Source: Sclerodactyla briareus
Lineage: Eukaryota > Echinodermata > Holothuroidea > Dendrochirotida > Sclerodactylidae
Assembly (NCBI GenBank): GCA_026419785.1
Contig: JAODTK010005547.1
Location: 1-64,000, forward strand
Direction: 5' to 3'
Length of the DNA: 64,000 nucleotides
Both the position numbers and the translations under genes were made by a program. Positions 24,107 through 36,400 of the stretch are shown in pieces (the stretch's first letter is position 1; each line of letters begins with the position of its first letter). The notes beneath the pieces were generated by a model, which was not told the origin of the DNA, did no database searches, and saw only the letters and a program-made list of their open reading frames with translations.

Positions 24107-24740
24107 GGGAAGAGGCGATCGCCCCAGTGTCTGCTCAGTGCGCGATCAGGGGTTTCTTCCATCAATCGCTATGCAAACAATTATTAGACATTCCATGTGC
24201 TGCTTTCAGATGTTGGTAGTAACATTAACGGAAACATTTGCTGACCAGTTTCCCATTCATAAGGACTGATTGGGTTGACTATGTCTACCAAAGTGAATAC
24301 TAAGTTTTGGGTGGAAACGTGACTAAAAAAATTGCCTTATTTATGCAAATTAGACAATACTCGACTTCCATAACCGATTTTCTATTTTAAATATCTCAAA
24401 CCAATGGTTGCCGCATTTGGATATGCTCCATGGAAATCCAACACACTTGTTTGCATAAATGAAGCAAATAATACACATTGAAATAACCCACCCAGTGACT
24501 GAATCTTTTAAAATTATTGGGAACTGACGGTAGACCATACCTACCAGCTTCATGAAAATCGAAACACTTATGAAATTTGGAATAAGTTATGGCAATTAAA
24601 CACAATGAATGGCCTCCCAGTGACCGCGAATCTTTGTTAAGAAGTTCGAGACTGGAGGTAGACATAATCCATTAAGTCATAGAAACCAACCAACTACAAT
24701 TTGGCATAAATTAGGCATAGATGCATACTGAAATTCTAAT
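24107..24740 (+). repeat. AT-rich interspersed repeat, tandem copy 1
   Basis: Blocks shared with 24841-25400 in order: gcgatcgccccagtgtct, atgcaaacaa, taaggactgatt, aatgtctac-type, aagttttg, ccagtgac, ggtagac-type, agcttcatgaaa. No coding potential recognised. Confidence 0.8.
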
Positions 24741-24840
24741 TAGTTCATCTACGTTATATCCTGTACCTATTGCCAAAAACCAAATCACCAAAATAGCACA
24801 GGTTCGTCCACAATGCTGCTAACAGGCCTGAATGATACAC

Positions 24841-25400
24841 GGCGATCGCCCCCAGTGTCTCGCCGGTTGCTCGATCAGTGTTTGCATCTAATAGTCACCA
24901 TGCAAACAAATACACGAAGCAGTGAATGTTTTGCTTTAAGTTTTGTGTATTAGCAGTAACACCCACTTGTGTCTAATAAGTGATCAATTTCAAATTCGTA
25001 AGGACTGATTAATGGACAATGTCTACTAAAGAGAAAGAAGTTAAGTTTTGTGAATGTTACTAATATTGCCTAAATTAATGCAAATGTTGACAATCTTCAA
25101 CTTCCTAATGACCCCATTTGCTCACTTCAACATATCTCAGGACACACTTAATACATTTCATGGGAATTCCAACAAACTCGAACAATTTGCATAATGGAGC
25201 AATTTATACACACTGGCATAACCCCCAGTGACTCGAGTCAATGTTACATTTTTGGGGACTAACTAAGGTAGACATACCAATCAAGCTTCAGGAATTGAAC
25301 CAACTTTAAAATTTGGAAAAACCATGTGAAAAAGCACACTGACTGACCTCCCCTATGTGACTAATACCATTTTACAAAGTACATAATCCAGGAGTGCTCT
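24841..25400 (+). repeat. AT-rich interspersed repeat, tandem copy 2
   Basis: Second copy of 24107-24740, starting at ggcgatcgcccccagtgtct and ending around tgacctcccc. A third, related copy lies at 61900-62560. Confidence 0.8.
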
Positions 25401-25999
25401 ATTCACATAATTGAGTGGTGATGGAATAAAATGAATCAAGCAAGTGAGCGGAATTGTGTACACGTAATGTATCTCAATACCTCTTAACTATTTAAACATT
25501 CATTGTGTCTCAATGACTAATCCCCTTAAAACATCGCAACCATAACACCAACTGGTCTTCACAACGATCCTACCTACCTTGGACTCTCTGGTTATAACCC
25601 AATTACTGAGTTGATAGTTCCTCCAGATTACCATATTGGTCGCAAACAACCTCTATAGTCGTTCTTCCCTGTTTTCTCACCCTAATCCATTGTCAATGTA
25701 AGCTCCTCTACGGCAGGTGTATGACCGACCCCTGCCATTCTTGAATAGGTATCTGTAGCATGGACTTTTTTTAAACCTCCATGGTACAAAGACGTACCAG
25801 AGCCTATGTAAACAAAACCCTGACTTTTATTGTCGAGGGGCCAAAAGAAAGATTGGACAGGGATGGAGCTGTAAGGCTGGAGTTGCACGTAGGGATGAGA
25901 GAAATCTTTGGAATAACTATTAGGATATAACGAACATCTGATCCTTAGCCTTAAACTACTACCTTTTATTAACATAACAGTTTTCATGAAAAATATTCC

Positions 26000-27100
26000 C
26001 CTCGATAATGAGCACCATGCCTCACCATATCAACCATATCGCATACAGTTTTGGGAGGAAAATGCTATTATTTAGCATTTTTTGTCAATAAGTACCCTGA
26101 ATGACCTTTGAAGACATACTTTTTGAATGAACATGTTACGCCTTTATGTATGCTTACGTCCCAAAATGTCAGCCATATCGCATACAATCACTAGAAGTTG
26201 TTGCAGAAAATGTTATTATTTGGCAGCTTTTTGACCTCGAATGACCTTTGACGACATGACGGTTTTCTGAAAAAAATGGCTGCCCTTCGATGTGATGCAC
26301 AAGCCCTAAAAGCATTATGTAATCAGATACACACGCCCTATGTCTCGCCCCACAAGGTAACAAATCAGACCTTTGGGGCCCCTTTTAACTTGTTTAGACC
26401 AGGTGTCAGATCGAAGCAGGAGTTAGTTTCGTCTATGCAGCACACACAGCTCTATCACATATGCAAAAATTGACGGTTTTATTTCTTTGCCCTGTAACTC
26501 CTAAAATGAGCACATTTTCTTGAGACTTGACCTTTGACCTCGTCTTTAGATGTTGTTTGATCGACTGAACCCCAAAATTACCATGACAAATCTCTCGCGC
26601 ACCTAACTGTCACTCATTCCAAATGTTATTGCCCATTTAACGAAACTTCGAAAATCTGTGTAATTTATATGCCACATTATTCACATTAAATGACCCTAAG
26701 TTACCTTTACACACTGTTTGTTTAAATTTATCAGGATCAAAGGTTACCATCCCCACAAAGTTAAGTAATGCGGTTCAAACCAACTTTTAAAAATCTCTTT
26801 TTTAAAATCATAAATTATGCAAATAGATTGGTAAATGCGACATTAAGTAACATTAAATGGACCCTTTGGTGACCCTCGTGCCCTACTGTAAAATTTATGG
26901 GGACTATATAGATAAACCATCTCCACAGAGTTTCGTCAAAATCAACAAAACTTCGCAAAAAAAAAAAAAAATCGCAGAAATTAATGCAAATTAGATGACA
27001 AAATTAGCATATATCTATTCATGAATCTAATCAGTTCGTGTACACTTCATAGTTGCTATATACTCGAACGGCATCCCCATTGCATCTACCGATCAGGAGA
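26000..27100. other. AT-rich repeat-like sequence, no gene
   Basis: Repeated short phrases such as tgacctttgacc and catatcgcatac (near 26029 and 26172) suggest diverged interspersed repeats. An A run at 26957-26970. No coding potential recognised. Confidence 0.45.
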
Positions 27101-27271
27101 TCTTGTACACAAGCTTCGGGCCAATTTCATTTAATATGCAAATTTATATGCAGATGAGCATGCTCTTTCGGGACGAAAAGTGGATTCACATCGACAACTT
27201 TCACCGCGCACCTCCACCAAAAAGGTCCCAGCATGATGGCCTTTCACGGTTCAGGAATATCGAATTGCACA

Positions 27272-27352
27272 TACGGACAGACAGACAGACACACACACAC
27301 AACAAAGTGACCACTTGCTCTCCTTGTAGCAAGTTCAGGCGAGACAAAAATG
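27272..27352 (+). repeat. Short interspersed repeat, copy 2
   Basis: gacagacagacacacacaca, then aaagtgaccacttgctctcc, then aagttcaggcgagacaaaaa. Partner of 23605-23690. Confidence 0.7.
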
Positions 27353-27489
27353 GCACAAAAATAAGCTAATTACCCCACTTAATAAGCAAATTCTGAATCC
27401 AAAGTCTAATGAAGTCGTGTTCACCCAACCCGATACTACATACAAAATTTCATGAAAATCTGTCTTACCGTTTCAGTGAAATCCTGCTT

Positions 27490-27575
27490 ACCAGGAAGTG
27501 TGACACACACACACATCATATATATCAGAGTGATCGCTAAGTTGTCTTCCTGAACTTTGTTTCAGGCGAGACAGA
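27490..27575 (+). repeat. Short interspersed repeat, copy 3
   Basis: gtgacacacacacacatc, gagtgatcgctaagttgtct, tcctgaactttgtttcaggc gagac. Same layout as copies 1 and 2. Confidence 0.7.
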
Positions 27576-27999
27576 GACACAAGCCGGTGCGCTTTTATTA
27601 GGTCAGGAGCATCAATCAGAATGATTATGTCAAAAAACAATGCCTCTAGCTGAATGAGCCCCTTGTGTTGGAGTAGCAGCCTGAGGCTGGGATTCCATAG
27701 ATGCGTATACCGGTCCGATACGCATGTGAAAAATCACAAAATTCATGTGAGCTTGAAATGAGGCCAGTCACTGAAATATCCTATTAGGTTGCAAAGACAG
27801 ATATTGGTTCCACAGAGACAAAAAAGTGTTTAAATAAAAAGAAACCAACACTAGATAGGCAAAATAAGCCATGTACCAAAGCATATACGGATGCATATCA
27901 CCACGGAATGCTTCTATGGACATCTTCCGTAAAAAGCTATTCAAGGGACCATATACATGGGTTCGTGAATATGTGATTTTCACATCCATCCTGAATAAT

Positions 28000-28840
28000 A
28001 ATAATAAATGAAGCATTTATATAGCGCTAAAACAACTCGCCATGAAGGAGCAGCAGCGATTCTAAGTGCTGAACAATACAACTTAGAGTGAAAATCTACA
28101 GGTCCTCAGGAAAAGCCCTAGAAAAGAGATGTGACTTGAGCTTTGATTTGAAGCTTGGGTCGAGTTGAGGTTCTTACAACAGTGGTATGCTTTCCATTGA
28201 TAGAACAAAATGTTGCGAAAAAAATCTATCCCCGTAGGATTTCGTACGGCTAGGTAGAACAACAAGAAGATTTTTGTCAGAACCACAGAGACATCTAGAG
28301 GGCTGATGGGGAAGCAGGGTTAATCCTTGATGTAAGATGGGGAGCCAGTGGTATAGCACGAAAAACAATAAGGAGAACCTCAAACAAGATCCTCTGCTCA
28401 AAGGAAGCCAGTGTAGATGGCGAAGAATTGGCTTATTACTGGAGCGTTTAGGGGTGCGTGTAATTAGCCTCGCGGCCGTGTTCTGAACTTCTGAATACGC
28501 TGAAGTTTGGATAGCTGGGTAGATGTCCAGACAGCAACGATTTACAGTAATCGATGTTGGTAGTGACGAAAGCATGGACAAGTTGTTCAACGGACTCAGC
28601 AGTGGAGATAAGCACAAATTTTCCCGATGTTACGACCGCATCCGCATCTATGGAATCCCAGCCAAAGTCTTTGAACTCAAAAGCTTGCCATTGATTCAAA
28701 CACAAATAAAATACCAAAACAACACAAAAATTGTTCTTTCTTATATTTGTGTGCCTCAAAAGGCAATTAATACACATTGTCAAATACGGGCCTCCATTAT
28801 TCGGACCATTTTTTCCCATATCCATAACAAGGCATCATTG
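28000..28840 (-). mobile_element. CR1/L2-like LINE, 3' end with RT C-terminus
   Basis: Minus strand: ESVEQLVHAFVTTNIDYCKS and LLSGHLPSYP, then in the next frame QNTAARLITRTPKRS, ILRHLHWLPL and SRCLCGSDKNLLVVLPSRTK. These are the RT thumb and C-terminal signatures of CR1/L2-like elements (AARLITRTPK...LHWLP). After the stop the sequence ends agcgctatataaatgcttca then (TTATTA)n at about 28030-28003, the usual tail of this group. 5'-truncated and frameshifted. Confidence 0.88.
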
Positions 28841-28849
28841 GCTGTTTAA

Positions 28850-30160
28850 TATATCTAAATTCATTTGGATTTAAAAAAAAAATGGCTAAATTTGAATCAA
28901 TATCCCCCACGTACCCACACTTACTGACAGTAAAGTAACGTTGTCATAGATGTGCATACTTTTTGAGCACACGACTTTAGTCTCTAGTGGAGGAATTATT
29001 CCAAAAGTACTTCTTGCTCCTCACAAACAAGTTAGTTAATGGATTCAATGAAAAAAAAATCCAAACCATGGATTTGTTGAGCTGTTTGCCACAGTACAAT
29101 TCCTCATACACATTAAGTTCTTTAATAATTATAATAGGAAGAAAGGATAATTGCTTGGAGGTAATTCTAAGAGAAGGATTATCACAGAAAACCATATGCT
29201 TAAAAATCTGGCATGTATAGAATTGTATTCTGGCACAGACCAACAGTTCCTTTGGAATGCCAAAACGTAATTCTATTTTTCAATTCTCCCAGATCATCGG
29301 AAAAAAGAAAGGAGAGAGGAAGTAAGGAACAGAATATAAGTGAACTTATGCCCCCAAAATGAAACTGACTGAATGCTAAAATAACTTAAATTTTCCCATT
29401 ATATCTGTATATTTTTCTTCTCATTTTCTTCTCAACTCTACAACCATTCAAATTTTGATCATAATTTTATTGCCTAGAGTGTGCAATCAAGCCCAGTATC
29501 TTCAAATCTCTACAAAGAAACAAATTGAACAGAAAAATAAATGAATTCCATAATCTCCTGTACCTTGCTTGCTTGCATACCTTAAATAACAAATCCCCAT
29601 TATCGTTAACAAAACTAAAACTGGACAGGAACAAACTTAAAACTTTGCCTATGATTCCGACTGAAACAGCTAAATGAGACAAGCATGAAAGGAGAGGTAA
29701 AGGAAAATTTGGTATGGCGATAGAAGTCTCAAGACAAATGCACACAAAAATAAAATATAACAGATTTAATGAAACAATTCAGAAGGAAGAAATAAAGAGA
29801 TTTTATTCCCTTTTTGGTGACAATTCTAAAAAATAGGGCGATCTGCTGTTCCAGCAAACGTGCACAAGGATAGACAACATACTCTGTTCGTTTAAAAAAA
29901 AAGAACTTATGTTCCATCAAGCAAATTTTATGAACGAATTCCATTTGTAATCAGCCGATTAGGCCGGATTAGACCAGTTCTGATAATAAATTTGATCAAA
30001 GTGATTTTTTTTTGAGGTTGTTCAGTGAATCTCCAAACAACAATGAAATGCCCAGTCATAGCCACAGGAAGTAAAGTAAATGCTCACAAATATCCAAATT
30101 AGGGCGTCTGTTGCCCCACTGACTGAGTTTTTTTGCCAGATTACTGACATTTTCTCAAAT
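28850..30160. other. No recognisable gene; contains the probable vigilin 3' UTR
   Basis: Downstream of the vigilin stop on the minus strand. Candidate AATAAA on the minus strand near 29798 and 29465. Short ORFs only. Confidence 0.45.
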
Positions 30161-30163
30161 ATC

Positions 30164-30496
30164 TCAACGGCAGGGGGTCAAGAGAAAATCCAGAATCAGA
30201 CCCAGTTGAAAAAAGGAATCACTGCCGCTGAAGTAAGACATCAACCCAGCACCGGCCGAATCAAAATCTGGGGCCTTGTCCTTAACGACTTCTGGCCCCC
30301 ACAAGGGTGGTTTGCGCGGGACTTGTTTGACGCCCCAATGTGCTGGGGAAGTCGGTCTCGTTGCTGGTATCAGGGGCCTGTCCCAGGGGGCCATCCCTGA
30401 CGAAGGAACCCCTGGGAGGGGGGCTGGCCTGGGGCCCCTCGCTCCTGCTCGGGGGCTTATTACTGCTGCATGTGTCCGCGCTGCATAGTCTTGGAG
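30164..30496 (-). CDS. HDLBP: Vigilin C-terminal exon with stop
   Basis: Acceptor ctctttcgatag, then LQDY, a Pro/Glu/Gly-rich linker with breaks, FVRDGPLGQAPDTSNETDFP, and in the next frame VPRKPPLWGPEV. Human ends with FVVRDAPW...EEFPSFG...LPWGPKR, so the match covers the whole tail. The ORF in the WGP frame runs on to a stop near 30164; the true stop could be earlier. TTTATT near 29798 (AATAAA on the minus strand) is a possible poly(A) signal. Confidence 0.8.
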   Translation of the reverse strand, partial: LQDYAARTHAAVISPRAGARGPRPAPLPGVPSSGMAPWDRPLIPATRPTSPAHWGVKQVPRKPPLWGPEVVKDKAPDFDSAGAGLMSYFSGSDSFFQLGLILDFLLTPCR

Positions 30497-33400
30497 CTAT
30501 CGAAAGAGAGAAAAATCATCCCGGTTGACAAAGACTATCATTGTTACCATGAAAATTGAACTAAACTTCCTTTGACACAATTTGTGACTAGAGATGAGTA
30601 GCTGCCTAAACACTATAAACAAAGTTCTCAGCAATGTAGGACTGGGACTGGACATGGTGGCAGCACACCAGAAACAACCTGGACCCAAGTATACACATAG
30701 CCTAATATATGACCAATGGAGGTCATTAAAATCCCGAGAACCTAACATACTCAAGGACAAATGGAGCGATCAATTATAAAGAGGCTATAAAAGCTGCAGG
30801 AAAAAACCAACTGTGTCAGTTAACTCCATTAATCCTTTGTTACAGTCATATGTTTTATGTATGCATCTGTTCTCACGCCATACAATACTAACGCCATATT
30901 TGTACAACCCGTTAATATTCTTTGTTCTCCCTCTCTACTGAAATTTACACATGACATTCCACTTTGTGGAAATGATTATTCCATAAGAGAGATGGGGTCT
31001 GAAGGTGCTGACGAATATTTCTGTAAGAGGAAATACAAATAGAACCTTCGGCATAAGTGTCGAGTAATGCATGCAATAAAACACTAAAATACACAAGATA
31101 TTTCCTGTGTTGTTCAACTGTTAGGTCATGACATCATTGTGCAATAGGGATTCACCCTAATTTTTCTGCATAATGGCCCAAATTTCGAAGGTCAATGACT
31201 CTTATAGTCTCTTATAAGACATCTTATAGAACCAAGTTTCACCTGATCTTGAGATGGTTTTCCATTCCCAACATATTACCCTCTGCGTTGTTCTCCATTT
31301 CTAGTCACTCAATCACGTCATGTGAATGAATTGTTTCAAATGAGCACACCAGCTACCAAAATCTTTAGGTGCAAAAAATCCGCAGATGATCAGTTCGAAG
31401 CGATACTGAGATTCACATTTACCCTTCGGCCCCCTTGCAAGTTGATGAGAAACTATATTTCCCCTCTTGACGGAAACTTAAAGATCACAAGATGGGGAAT
31501 GACTTATTGATATAGTCGGAACACGAGAAAAAGAAATTCTCAGGTTTGAAGTGAATTGCATATTGTTTCCAACCGTTTTGTTTGTGTTGAATATAATACG
31601 AAATTTTTTCAACTGTAAACAAATCTTGTACCTCACTGGACGGGACTTAATCGAATCTGGCAGAAATTCATCTACCCCAAGGTTCTTAAAAGAGCGCCTC
31701 AAATTTGCCCGGCCATGCCCTCCTTCTTGATAGTTTTAGGCTATTACTACAGTCCTGAGTCGCAAGCCCATGGTATCTTGTATGTGAGGTCATCACTCCA
31801 GGTGTTACTCACAACAACCACCTGCAATATAAGAATCTTTTTTTCACTACACTCACATATTTCTCAGCGAGGTTGAGCAAGTGGTCCTGGCACTCGTAGC
31901 AGTCGTCCTCCATGCCCGTATCGTTATCAGCTTGGGGTTCTCCTCGTCCTTCGGCACGGGGGAACCGGATGTCCACTCGGAAATCATCCATGACCTTACA
32001 CACCCTGATGGCCTTTCCCCGCCCACCGATCAGGCGACTGTGGACCCTGGATCTACTCGACGTGACTCTGTCTCGGCCTCCTACGATCAAAAGAATGGAA
32101 GAAAAAATTGGGGTGCTTGCTTCTTCTAGTTACAGAGGCGTTGATCGTAACTGTGCAGCTGTCTGAAATTCCACGAAATAATGGAAGAAGAGCATACAAA
32201 GCCACTCCCCCACCTGAGTCCCTCTAAAACCATCACCTCAAGCATGTAATCTCTTTGGGGGGCCCAACTATCATACTTCTCATAACCATGATAGTAGGTT
32301 ATCCAATTCCGGTGCTCCCACTTCTACTAATTCCAAGCCTCTACAAGTTTTTAATTCAAGTCCACCATAATTTTCTTAATGGCAGACTTATCCACCATCA
32401 CTAGCTTCCTATAACTCCATATAATGATGATGTCCCAGCATGAACTGCCTCCTCGCTAATACTGTGCAACCTCTTATACAAGACCCCGACTCATACCCTG
32501 ACCACCACTGTCCAGTTCATAATTGTGTTTATAATGCATACGACAGTAAATTTTCTTTATGGCAGCCCAGCAACCGGTGTACCTTTCTGCCATAGCAATG
32601 ATGGTGATGTTACAGTACTGAATTGGCAATACTCCATTTCCTTCTCCCCCCTAGCCCCCCCCCCACCCCACCTCCTGACAACCCTTTCTAAGTCAGTAAA
32701 AATCGTCCTGATGGCTGCATGGACCTTCACCTACACCTACACCTGGATGGCAAACCTGTTTCAACCTTTTCCAACCTGCACCCCACTCGTCCCCCCCCCC
32801 ACATACCACCATTTCCTCCCACGTCGCACCCACCATCCTCCCAATTGTCGCACCCCCATTCCCCCAAGCCGCCCCCCCTCACCATGTTCGCCACAATCTT
32901 CTCGATGGCGGCCTTGGCCCCCTCCGCCTTCTCCTCGTACCCCTGGATGGTGATCCGGTCTGGTACTCTCGCTGTTACGTCCGGGAATTGGAATGTTGAG
33001 TCGTAGTCATGGGATTTTCGTGATTATGGCGCCCCGCCTGCCGATGACTTGGGTGGTATTGGGGTCAACGCTCATCTCTAGGATGAAGCTACGCAGTTTC
33101 TGGAAAGGCAGAGGAAACACAGATGCAAAAATTTTAGAAGACGTTCACTGAGAAGACTGATTTGAGTGGGCAGGTGTACCTGAGAGCTGAATCTCCACAA
33201 ATCAGTATCTAGCTGATCATTCATTGCTGCCCAAACTACCGCTTCATCTTTCTTTCCACTGCCGGGCAAGAGTGGAGCCAGCAGGGGCTAGGAGGTACGC
33301 CTACCCCCCCCCCCCCCACCCCCACATTTTGTCAGGGAACCCGAGTGGGTATGCTAAAATCTCGACTCCCCGACCAGGGCCTCTTGCTCTGGCACATTAC

Positions 33401-36400
33401 CAACCCTAGCTGAGTGCAAATGTCCATATGAAAGCAATACTCAGTGCCATTTGAGGTATAAGGTATTCTGTCAGTTGGAAAAATTTCCAAAACAATAGGA
33501 AATGTAAGTTTTGAGAAGAGAAATAAAAAGGCAAAAAATACTGTTGCCGGTCAAAGAGGTATGGTGAGGTCTGTGTCAGGGCATGAGAAGCTCACCCCCA
33601 AACTCCCCACTCTTGCAGCACCACCCCTGCATTCTGGATTCTTTTGCAATGAACTAGCTAACCCCTACATCATTTTCATGCGTTTCAGAAACAGTGTGCG
33701 TTCACCCGCCTCTTGCCAACTCTCAATGACAAACAGAAAACAATGTCTCATGTCTCAAAACACTGAGACATTGTTTGGGAAAAAAGATTGTATTAGGGCG
33801 AAAGTGCCTAAGATAATTGAAAGGTAAAACAACGCCCTCACCACCTTGTCCTCCTGCTCGTCATCCAGTGTCATTCACCTTCTCAAGTAGGGCGACGACG
33901 GCGCTCTCCCCACGGGGCAGTCCCGATGACGGCACGGTGTCGGAGTGCTGGTCGGCGGGGGAGGGGATGGCAATGTCACGTCGTGGGTGGTCATCAGGAG
34001 ATGGCGTGATACCGTAGCCATCTTCCCGATGATGAAGCGGTGGTAGTCGAAGGGGACAGCCACCTCCTTGGTTATAGGGACCATTTCCTGTAGGGTTGAA
34101 GGACAATGTTCATGTAATATGACTTGTCACCTGGTAATTTCTATGGATGTTTGATTAGATAACTTCACACACACCAATTTCAGCAGCCGATTCGTTCGAG
34201 TGACCGATAATGCCTCAATCAGCTCTATACACACTTACCTTATAAACATGGTACTTTTCAAATCTTGTGCAAAAGAATTATATACGGGATCCGAATGAAA
34301 AACTACAAAATTGTCCATGGAATATTGAAGCACTCTCTTTTTGAACTGCATACCTTTTTTTGGGTCTTTCTGTTATCATGGAGCATAAATGTAGCATTTA
34401 CGCTGTGTAGGGTCTATGGAAGGCCTTTGTGTCGTTCCCCTGTGATGTCATAGATTCCTCAAATTTCCCAAAAGTAAATTGAAATATTCAACAAGACAAA
34501 CTCCAATTTGGGGTGGGGGGTTGGTTTTTTGGGTGTGGGGTTTTGATGTCCTCTTTCCTTTGCTTGTTTCATGCAAATCTGTTACATGACCATTGACCTT
34601 TAACATAGCACAAGGATGAGGATGGAGAGTGCTGTCAGGGACGAATGGGATAATGCCACACCATAAGTCTCATATGAGATATAGATATTATGTTACCTTC
34701 AGCAATCAAGTCCCCATTGAATTGTGCACAAGAGGGATTGGGAGCCTCCTAAAGATCTGACAATCGATTCTGAAGAAATTTGTATCTACTTTGCAAACAT
34801 TTGACCTATTCATCATCTGCCATCGAGCAATGTATGCATAGGCCCAGAACAGTTCCATTACGTCGCCCCATTGGCACAAAGATGCCGAGCGTAACATCCC
34901 AAGCCGTGCAACTGCTAATCAGTCACGCTGGCAGCAACAGAAGGGCTAACAATTTCTATAATGCTCAACTTATGAATGGACCAACCTCGAGGGCAGCCCT
35001 TGGCCTCTCGCAGTTCTCCCGCTTGCCGGTGATGTTGATGATGTCACAGGCCTTGGGCGTGTGGTCATCCCCATTGGTTACCTCAGAATCGCCGTTCACT
35101 AGGGTGGGGGGGGCTGCTGTGCACAGGGAAAGGATGGGAGGGGGGACAGTTAAATCTTCAGATCCAAAGAGTGGGTGCATTTCCCAATAACAGCACAAAA
35201 TTGTACAAAAACTAGATGGTGCAGGTCACACTAAAAATTAGCAATGAGGTTTTTTTCATTCGGAGGGGGATCGCCACTCACGACTTATATTGATGAGTAC
35301 ACATAATTCAACATGGTTGGACGTCAAATTTGTGTCGTTTACGTATTCCATGTCAGTGAAGGGTAGAAGGCCAATGGATATGCAGATACATCGCCAATTC
35401 CAAAGGCGCATATAGTAACAATCTCAATACCAGAAAAATCAATGTGTCATTACCTCAAACAGGCTAATTACAGAGCAATTGTCTCTGTATGGGCTGTTAC
35501 CAGGAGAGTGCACGATTTGCTGATATTTTCTTCTCTGCTATTAGAGGAAACGTCAGGGGCACACCCTGCAGACAGGGCTCCGCTGCAGGGGGCTTAACAT
35601 CACGACACCTCGGTCATGGCCCAGCTCGCTTAATGTCCATAAGCGGGGGGGGAGGGGGGGCCCATGCTGCCTGGACATGGGTGTCTTCTCCCAGTGTGAA
35701 ACCAGGTACTGTCACCAGATAGGGGCGGGAGCACCAAGTAGCAAGAAATTGACCGGCATGATGATTGGATTGGGCTACCCGGCCAGCTGATTGGAATGTT
35801 ACGCTGGGAGAAGGAAACAACATACCTTCACCCAGGGAGCAGAAACCCACAAAACCTCGCCCTCCTCCTATCAATGGCACACCATAGTTTTTCTTCAAGC
35901 GGGCCCAAGGTGTTTTTGTTGCAATATTTACTGCCCTTTTCAATACAATATTTGAGCTCTCATCCATATACTTGGGACGGGGTGGGCAAAATTGCTGTGT
36001 ATTAAAGTTGTGGAAAATCAAAATGATCGTAAGTCAAGTTCCCACAGATCACTTCACCTTTCACTAGTTCCTGGAGCAATCCATGCATACTGCGCCTATA
36101 TTTGGGGAGGCTATACTATGTACCTAACATTGAGGTTCAGCTAGGCATCATGGTTAAACTAAAAACTTTCAACCTCACTATCACACTCATCTCTGTTCAT
36201 AGATTATCTCTATAGGTTCGTCTTCCATCTCCAACAATATCTTTCCTCCTCCCCACTTGATTCAATGGGTTGTTCAAATTAAGGTACAAGGAGGCATTTA
36301 TGTCTACTCACCCTCCGGCGCAGTAGGGCGTGATTGGGGTTGGGGCGCTCAGGGAACTTGATGGCGACATCGAACTGAAGAGGGTCACACGTCTTGACCT

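Noticed and set aside
28448..28849. Plus-strand 108-codon ORF
   Set aside because: Antisense to the CR1/L2-like LINE RT on the minus strand.
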